From contig JAPUUO010000009.1 in the NCBI GenBank assembly GCA_026967815.1, positions 1 to 9,438 of the forward strand: a stretch of 9,438 bases of DNA. The letters run 5' to 3'. Below the pieces are notes generated by a model that did not search any database, was not told the origin of the DNA, and saw nothing but the letters and a program-made list of their open reading frames with translations. This DNA is from Candidatus Bathyarchaeota archaeon (GTDB taxonomy: Archaea > Thermoproteota > Bathyarchaeia > Bathyarchaeales > Bathyarchaeaceae). The translations under genes were made by a program, and so were the position numbers. Of this stretch, positions 4,705 to 9,438 are shown piece by piece (the first letter of the stretch is position 1; each line of letters opens with the position of its first letter).

Positions 4705-6456
4705 TCATGTCAAGTTGCCGTGTGATTCTCTCTGATATATGGTTAAAGACCTCGAAGGCGATTCGCGGAATCTTCTCTTTCTGGCGAAGTATACAACCGT
4801 AACTGCGACAACTATCACTGTCAACGAGACAGCCAGAATCCACCAATAAGAGGAAAAAGGTTCAAAGGCTGCAATGCTCGACGGCGAGATGCGCATAACT
4901 GAAAGCGCAGCTACCTTAATGTGATCTTCAAGCTTGTCAGGCTCAAGCCAATTCAGCGTTTGGGTGGAAGTAGAATTGTCATAGGATGTGTGAATCCAGC
5001 CGGGATCACCCAGGTTCCAGTTGTCTGAGTAAAAAAGGGGATAAGAGATAAGCATCGTGCTGGATTTCACTGGAGTCGCATCACTTATTCCTGCAGTAAG
5101 CTCTGGCCACCAATGGGAATAGATGTTCTCGCCATTCCTAGGATCTCTGAAGATCTCGTGATCGGACCCTCCTGGTTCCGTGGTTGTGGCTTCCACATTC
5201 AAATCACTGGCTGCTCCCAGGATCAGCTCGTCAAGATCAAAGTCTCCATCTAGGTCTGTTTGAGCGACTCTCAGACGGTCACTGCCGATACAGTCCAAGT
5301 TGATAACAGCAACAATGTCTTTCATCTCAGCTTTGTGTTGCTTCACAAAATTGACAGAACCAACCAACCCCAGCTCCTCGTCTCCAAACGTGACGAAAAC
5401 AACGGTGTAATTGGAATGATACAAGTCTTCTCGAGCAGCATAAGTGAAGACTCGAGCTAATTCCAGAACCCCCGCTGTTCCAGCACCATTGTCAACAAAC
5501 CCCGCGTCCATTACCGTGTCATAATGCCCCGAAATCACAACAAACTTCTCTGGATCAGCGTTTCCAGGCAACCTTCCGGCAACATTGTAATGCAGCCCAG
5601 ATCCAATCACTGAGGGAATTGTGACTTTGGCTGAAATGTTCATGCTGTTTTCTCTGTTTCGAACTAGTAAACCTTCGTCGTAAGTTGTCCAACCGGTAGG
5701 TATTTTCAAGTTCCAATAATATGTTCCCAAGCTACTTGTCGGGCGTCCTCCCATTGAACTGAAGAAGGGGGGAGTAAAAGACATCCAGGGATACCACCAA
5801 GTGTAAATAACGGCTGCAGGCGGCTGCAAGTTTAACTTGTCATGGTAAATCTGTTCCCACGAGCTGGCCCATCTCACCTCTCGCCCGATCAAGACAATCT
5901 TGCCATGAGTGTTAATTGAATCCCAAAGAGTTGAATTGATTGGCCTTATGCCCAACTCACCAGAATTGGCTGCGTTTGGCAGAGGAAGAACAACCAAATC
6001 ACCAAAAACTCCAGTTTCGGGTGTTGGCCAACTATAGTGTTCAGATTGAAAAGAGCTTACCACCGTTTGATCATTGGTCGTTCCGATTACGCCATCATCA
6101 TCAACAACAAGCTCCGGTTGAATCGGCAAGTCCCAACTCGTGAATTCAAAAGACTCAAGATAGGTTTCCAACCCGAAACTCTCAAACTGATCCTGAAGCC
6201 ACATAGCTGTCGCAGTTGCACCAGCCGATCCACCAGACCGAAACGCGTAGTTTGAAACATCACGGTTTAAGGCTATTCTTTCCAATTCTATATCGTAGCT
6301 ATATGCGTTTGTTCCGTTCACCAATGCGGTAACCTCCAATTCCTGCGAGTTGAGATCTACATCATAACTACTACCTACCGATAACACTTGGAATCCGGGG
6401 TCAAGAATCGCTGAAAACAACAAAGCTAAAACGAGGAGCACAGCTTTCGTAGGCAT
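4705..6456 (-). CDS. Membrane-anchored extracellular M28-family peptidase
   Basis: A 583-residue zinc aminopeptidase-like protein with type I topology. A hydrophobic signal segment lies at residues 4-18, a single membrane helix at about 537-557, then a basic stop-transfer (RKRRFR) and a short cytoplasmic tail, so the catalytic part faces outside. All M28 residues are visible: H311 (SGHYDTV), D322 (DNGAGTAG), catalytic E360 and ligand E361 (GDEELG), D388 (INLDC) and H489 (GWIHTSYD), with GGSDH at 429-433. Between the N-terminal helix region and the catalytic core, residues about 130-285 look like an inserted PA-type domain followed by a Trp/Tyr-rich stretch. Five N-x-S/T sequons (47, 174, 273, 349, 494) would suit surface N-glycosylation. 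An acidic loop, DLDGDFDLDE at 401-410, may bind calcium. It probably trims peptides at the cell surface. It follows the M20-like gene by 57 bases and has its own TATA-like box. Confidence 0.88.
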   Translation of the reverse strand: MPTKAVLLVLALLFSAILDPGFQVLSVGSSYDVDLNSQELEVTALVNGTNAYSYDIELERIALNRDVSNYAFRSGGSAGATATAMWLQDQFESFGLETYLESFEFTSWDLPIQPELVVDDDGVIGTTNDQTVVSSFQSEHYSWPTPETGVFGDLVVLPLPNAANSGELGIRPINSTLWDSINTHGKIVLIGREVRWASSWEQIYHDKLNLQPPAAVIYTWWYPWMSFTPPFFSSMGGRPTSSLGTYYWNLKIPTGWTTYDEGLLVRNRENSMNISAKVTIPSVIGSGLHYNVAGRLPGNADPEKFVVISGHYDTVMDAGFVDNGAGTAGVLELARVFTYAAREDLYHSNYTVVFVTFGDEELGLVGSVNFVKQHKAEMKDIVAVINLDCIGSDRLRVAQTDLDGDFDLDELILGAASDLNVEATTTEPGGSDHEIFRDPRNGENIYSHWWPELTAGISDATPVKSSTMLISYPLFYSDNWNLGDPGWIHTSYDNSTSTQTLNWLEPDKLEDHIKVAALSVMRISPSSIAAFEPFSSYWWILAVSLTVIVVAVTVVYFARKRRFRESPSRSLTIYQRESHGNLT

Positions 6457-6487
6457 AGTTGATCATAATTATTGATTAAGCGTGGGT

Positions 6488-6500
6488 TATTTATTTTTGG
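6488..6500 (-). promoter_or_regulatory. TATA-like box for the M28 peptidase gene
   Basis: On the minus strand CCAAAAATAAATAA combines an A-rich BRE-like stretch and a TATA-like core about 35 bases before the ATG. It would give a leader of about ten bases. No ribosome-binding site is visible before this ATG, so short-leader initiation is likely. The box lies in the 57-base gap behind the M20-like gene. Confidence 0.45.
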
Positions 6501-6513
6501 CGGACCTGAAGAA

Positions 6514-7956
6514 TTACATTTTGGATAAATTGTCGAGGATTGCTACGTAGGATTTTTCAAGGGTCCTTAAACCACCAGTTGGGCCTCCCTCTTCTACAAC
6601 AAGGTATTCGTTGGGTGCGTGAGCTCTTCCGCCATGACCTAAACCTCCAATGACAAAAGGCAGGTTTAGAGGATCTCTATTAAACATACAAAACGGAGCG
6701 CTACCAGCAATGTGAGGCCATATCTCAGGCTCGTGACCAAACTCCCTATAAGCCTTGAGGACTGCTTGAGCTGTTGGGTCTTCTATGCTTGTTTTTGCCC
6801 AACCGTATCCCTCTTCAAGCTCCACAATCTTGACTTCTTTGAACCCGTGTTTGTCCAGATGGCTCCTAATCTTGGGGATGACCTCTTCAACAGTCATGTT
6901 AGGTACTAGGCGAACGTCAACCTTTGCTGTAATCTTGTAAGGTAGCACAGTTTTGGTTCCAGGTCCAATGTATCCACTCCAAATTCCATCAATATTCAGG
7001 GTCGGGGAGTAGAGGTATTTGAGCATGGCCTCTTTGCCGTGAACGTCGTTGATGAACTTCTCAATCTTCATTAGATCCTTCGTGGAGTCCTCATCGAAGG
7101 TTTTCTCCATTTTGCTCAACAAGTTCATATCTTCTGAGCTTGGAGGCGCCACGTTCTCATAGAAGCCATCTATTAGAACCCTGTTTCCATCCTTCGTGGT
7201 CATGGTGCTCAAAGCCTGAACCATGCGCCACGATGGGCTGTCCACCCAAGCCTTGTTGCTTCCGTGAATATCAAACTGTGTAGGTCCATGACCCCAAGAC
7301 TTGCCGTCCAATTCAAGTTCAAAGTAAACGATGCCTTTCACACCAAGTTCCATCTCCACCTTGCCTTTCTGATTCTGCTCTGCTAAAGGAAAGAACACAG
7401 CGTGAGCCTTCTTCAGCTCACTCGAGTATTCATTGATAAATTCTGGCAGATGTCTGCTGCCAAGCTCCTCCTCGCCTTCAGCAACGAACATGAGGTTTAC
7501 TGGAATTTCCTCACCAACTGCCCGAATGGATTCGCAAGCATTGAGAAAGGCTCGAAGTTCACCCTTGGTGTTAATGGCTCCTCTGGCTACGAGGCACTTT
7601 CCAAAGGGTTCGACATCAACAATTCGTCCTTCAAGTGGCGGAACTGACCATCCAGGATCATCGATTGGCTGAGTATCATACATAAGATAAACTATGATAG
7701 TTTTGTCGGCCGCAGCGTCATAGAATCCGTAAACTACAGGATGACCCGACGTCTCAACCAGCCTCGCGTCTTTGCACCCTAAGTATTTTAGGTATTTTCT
7801 AACGAGTTCAGCACATTCTCGGATTCCCCTGTTTTCAGCTGATATCGATGGTTGTCTAACAAATTCTTGAAGCTTCTTTAGATGGTCTTGATAATGCTGA
7901 TCTACATAATCAAAAACTCTCTCTCTGTCCATACTCGCCCACAACCCGCAGCTCAT
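6514..7956 (-). CDS. M20-family metallopeptidase homologue with altered metal site
   Basis: A 480-residue cytoplasmic protein with the M20 architecture: catalytic halves at about 20-205 and 330-480 around a lid domain. Retained are D94 (MYDTQP), the EGEEELGS block with the catalytic glutamates around 162-163, lid H231 (FDIHGS) and H446 in GRAHAPNEY. Changed are the first zinc ligand His, here M92 (YLMYDTQP where GHYDVQP is usual), the bridging Asp, here N129 (RGAINTKG), and the Asp expected after VFF, here about L191 (VFFPLAEQ). From memory, archaeal relatives share part of this pattern, so it is likely a subfamily and not a recent decay; I could not verify that. Typical M20 enzymes are carboxypeptidases, dipeptidases or deacylases; activity here is uncertain. 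The start at 7956 could be leaderless; ATG 7930-7932 (MDRERVFDYV) fits family starts as well or better. It lies between the S9A and M28 genes. Confidence 0.88.
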   Translation of the reverse strand: MSCGLWASMDRERVFDYVDQHYQDHLKKLQEFVRQPSISAENRGIRECAELVRKYLKYLGCKDARLVETSGHPVVYGFYDAAADKTIIVYLMYDTQPIDDPGWSVPPLEGRIVDVEPFGKCLVARGAINTKGELRAFLNACESIRAVGEEIPVNLMFVAEGEEELGSRHLPEFINEYSSELKKAHAVFFPLAEQNQKGKVEMELGVKGIVYFELELDGKSWGHGPTQFDIHGSNKAWVDSPSWRMVQALSTMTTKDGNRVLIDGFYENVAPPSSEDMNLLSKMEKTFDEDSTKDLMKIEKFINDVHGKEAMLKYLYSPTLNIDGIWSGYIGPGTKTVLPYKITAKVDVRLVPNMTVEEVIPKIRSHLDKHGFKEVKIVELEEGYGWAKTSIEDPTAQAVLKAYREFGHEPEIWPHIAGSAPFCMFNRDPLNLPFVIGGLGHGGRAHAPNEYLVVEEGGPTGGLRTLEKSYVAILDNLSKM

Positions 7957-7975
7957 TTTAAATCTACGGTGACAA

Positions 7976-7990
7976 GTATAATATTACTTT
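7976..7990 (-). promoter_or_regulatory. TATA box for the M20-like gene
   Basis: On the minus strand AAAGTAATATTATAC contains an A-rich BRE-like part and a TATA core centred near 7981. The predicted start of transcription is close to 7955, that is at the first ATG. Translation would then be leaderless from 7956 or begin at ATG 7930-7932 after about 20 bases. The box lies in the 83-base gap after the S9A gene. Confidence 0.5.
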
Positions 7991-8039
7991 AACCTGTTCC
8001 AACAAGCGTACATTCGCATTTTTTTGCTGTTTTTAACTT

Positions 8040-9438
8040 TCATTTTGGATTGATTTTGAGTGTCTTGTAGACAAACGCCATTACATCTGAGTATTCCTCA
8101 ATTTTCGTCATCGGCGTTGCCCCTGAATGGCCACTTTTTGTCTCAACTCTCAACAAGGAAGAAGCTCCAACTTCTTCGAGTTTTGCTGCGAATTTGAAGG
8201 CATGAGCTGGGTGAACGCGATCATCGTGCAAGCCGGTGTAGAACATTATCGGCGGATATCTTCGCTTGATCAAGTTATGGTAAGGCGAATATCTACTGAG
8301 AAACTCTGCATCTCCCGGGTTGTCAGGGTCGCCATATTCTGGAACCCAGGCTTTTCCAATGTATAGTTTGTGGAATCTAAGCATATCTAGCACAGGATAG
8401 CCGATTAATGCTCCGTCAAGTAATTCAGGACGTTGGGTTAGAACTGCTCCTACAAGGAGTCCTCCGTTGCTTATTCCAAAACCTATGACTTTTGAACCTT
8501 TTCTTTTGAAAGACTCCAAAACAGCTTTGAAGTCGTCGAAAACATTCTGTTTCTTGTCTCTCATACCTTTTCTGTGCCATTCTTCACCGAGTTCTTTGCC
8601 GCCTCTAAGGTTAGCTGCAATGAATGTTCCGCCGTCCTCAAGAAACGGGATAACATGAGGATAGAATTTTGGTGTTATCGAAATCCCAAAACCGCCATAT
8701 CCCCACGCCAATACCTGACTGCTTTTTTCATTTTTCTTTCCTACGTGAAATGTGTGGATCCGAGTTGAATCTGTCGACTTGACCCACATGTCTTCAATTG
8801 TGAGTTGTTTTTGGATTTCTGTTGAATCCAAAACTTTCAATTTGTCTTTTTTCAAAGAGTAAATCCTGTATGGTACAAAGAACGATTCATATCTAAAAAC
8901 GCATTCAGTCCCATTGGAATCAAGTGAATCTATACTTCCACAAGGTTGAGGCTGAATTTCATGAGTTTCCGCTGTGTTTAATGAGAATGTTTTAAGCATG
9001 GAGGAGGCATCAACAAGATAACTGGCAACTATTCTGTCTTCCGTGACAACAGCCTCTTGCAAAGGGTGTGCTTGTTCTCCGACAATCTCACGGACTTCGT
9101 TGTTGTCATTGATAGCTAATATCCGCCCCATTCCCTTTTGATCGAATGAGGCGACCAGGTACTCTCCTTTATAATAGTCCACTGGCCAAGTAATGAAATC
9201 GCCTTTGCCATAGATGAGACCCCATTTTTGAAACTCTTCCAGTTTTCCAGCATAGACATCACTTTTCGTCCATCCATAATTCACTGTCAAAAGTGCTTTA
9301 GAGTCCTGAGTGCTTCTAGTGAGCGTTATGAAGTGAGATGTTGGAATGCCGCGGCCAAACACCATCTCGTCTTTCCCGTTTTCCCTCAAGAAGATTCTTT
9401 CTGTTGGGGGAGCCACACCATCAGGCGTCTTTTTCTTC
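8040..9438 (-). CDS. Prolyl oligopeptidase family (S9A), C-terminal part (5' end outside window)
   Basis: The frame is open to the window edge, so the GTG at 9414-9416 is internal and the N-terminus is missing; 466 codons are visible. The first roughly 220 residues look like blades of the S9A beta-propeller. The last 230 form the alpha/beta-hydrolase domain. Counting from the codon at 9416, the catalytic triad is S316 (GISNGG), D398 (LHDDRV, with R400) and H430 (KSGHSG). AANLRGGKELGEEWH at about 267-281 is the typical block of prolyl oligopeptidases. In this family the enzyme cuts short peptides after proline in the cytoplasm; the propeller excludes folded proteins. No membrane segment is seen in the visible part. 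The M20-like gene follows after 83 bases, and with the M28 gene this makes a run of three peptidase-type genes on one strand. Complete S9A proteins are usually around 700 residues, so about a third is missing. Confidence 0.9.
   Translation of the reverse strand, partial: KKKTPDGVAPPTERIFLRENGKDEMVFGRGIPTSHFITLTRSTQDSKALLTVNYGWTKSDVYAGKLEEFQKWGLIYGKGDFITWPVDYYKGEYLVASFDQKGMGRILAINDNNEVREIVGEQAHPLQEAVVTEDRIVASYLVDASSMLKTFSLNTAETHEIQPQPCGSIDSLDSNGTECVFRYESFFVPYRIYSLKKDKLKVLDSTEIQKQLTIEDMWVKSTDSTRIHTFHVGKKNEKSSQVLAWGYGGFGISITPKFYPHVIPFLEDGGTFIAANLRGGKELGEEWHRKGMRDKKQNVFDDFKAVLESFKRKGSKVIGFGISNGGLLVGAVLTQRPELLDGALIGYPVLDMLRFHKLYIGKAWVPEYGDPDNPGDAEFLSRYSPYHNLIKRRYPPIMFYTGLHDDRVHPAHAFKFAAKLEEVGASSLLRVETKSGHSGATPMTKIEEYSDVMAFVYKTLKINPK

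Noticed and set aside
5260..6255. Plus-strand frames of 66-72 codons inside the M28 gene
   Set aside because: Shadows of a complete peptidase reading frame.
1..9438. CRISPR array, insertion sequence, tRNA or rRNA
   Set aside because: No regularly spaced repeats, no transposase-like frame or terminal repeats with target duplication, and no T-arm or rRNA-like stretch were seen in the gaps on either strand.

Overview
The window reads as a piece of an archaeal chromosome of moderate GC, most likely from the TACK side (Bathyarchaeia or another mesophilic Thermoproteota). The reasons are archaeal-type A/T boxes about 25-35 bases before several start codons, short or absent leaders, one strong GGAGGTGAT ribosome-binding site, and protein families typical of sediment archaea. 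The taxonomic call is inference; no rRNA, tRNA or marker gene is present.

Layout. Bases 1-1071 (+ strand) hold the 3' end of a QueG-like protein with two predicted [4Fe-4S] clusters, then a HAD-family hydrolase with its own TATA box. Bases 1159-3295 (- strand) hold a metallo-beta-lactamase-fold hydrolase and a divergent, C-terminally short aldo/keto reductase, separated by about 500 bases with no convincing gene. At 3528-3752 (+) is a small, fully coiled-coil protein of unknown function. Bases 4100-4460 (-) hold a DsrE-family sulfur-relay-like protein. Its usual-looking ATG would remove the conserved N-terminus; the complete frame starts at a CTG behind a very good ribosome-binding site. Just upstream of it (4447-4603) there is coding-like sequence in two frames offset by one base. 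Bases 4705-9438 (-) carry three peptidase-family genes in a row: a membrane-anchored extracellular M28 aminopeptidase-like protein, an M20-family protein that has lost several metal ligands, and the C-terminal 466 codons of a prolyl oligopeptidase (S9A) cut by the window edge.

How they may work together. The three peptidase-type proteins suggest peptide or protein scavenging: M28 trimming peptides at the cell surface, and prolyl oligopeptidase and the M20-like protein acting on short peptides in the cytoplasm. Each of the M28 and M20-like genes has a TATA-like box in front of it, so they are neighbours with related roles rather than clearly one transcript. The other genes look like unrelated housekeeping or accessory functions. 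No mobile element, CRISPR array, tRNA or rRNA was seen. The points most worth a second look are the altered metal site of the M20-like protein, the AKR with a substituted catalytic lysine and missing Fe-S tail, the CTG start of the DsrE gene, and the split frame before it.
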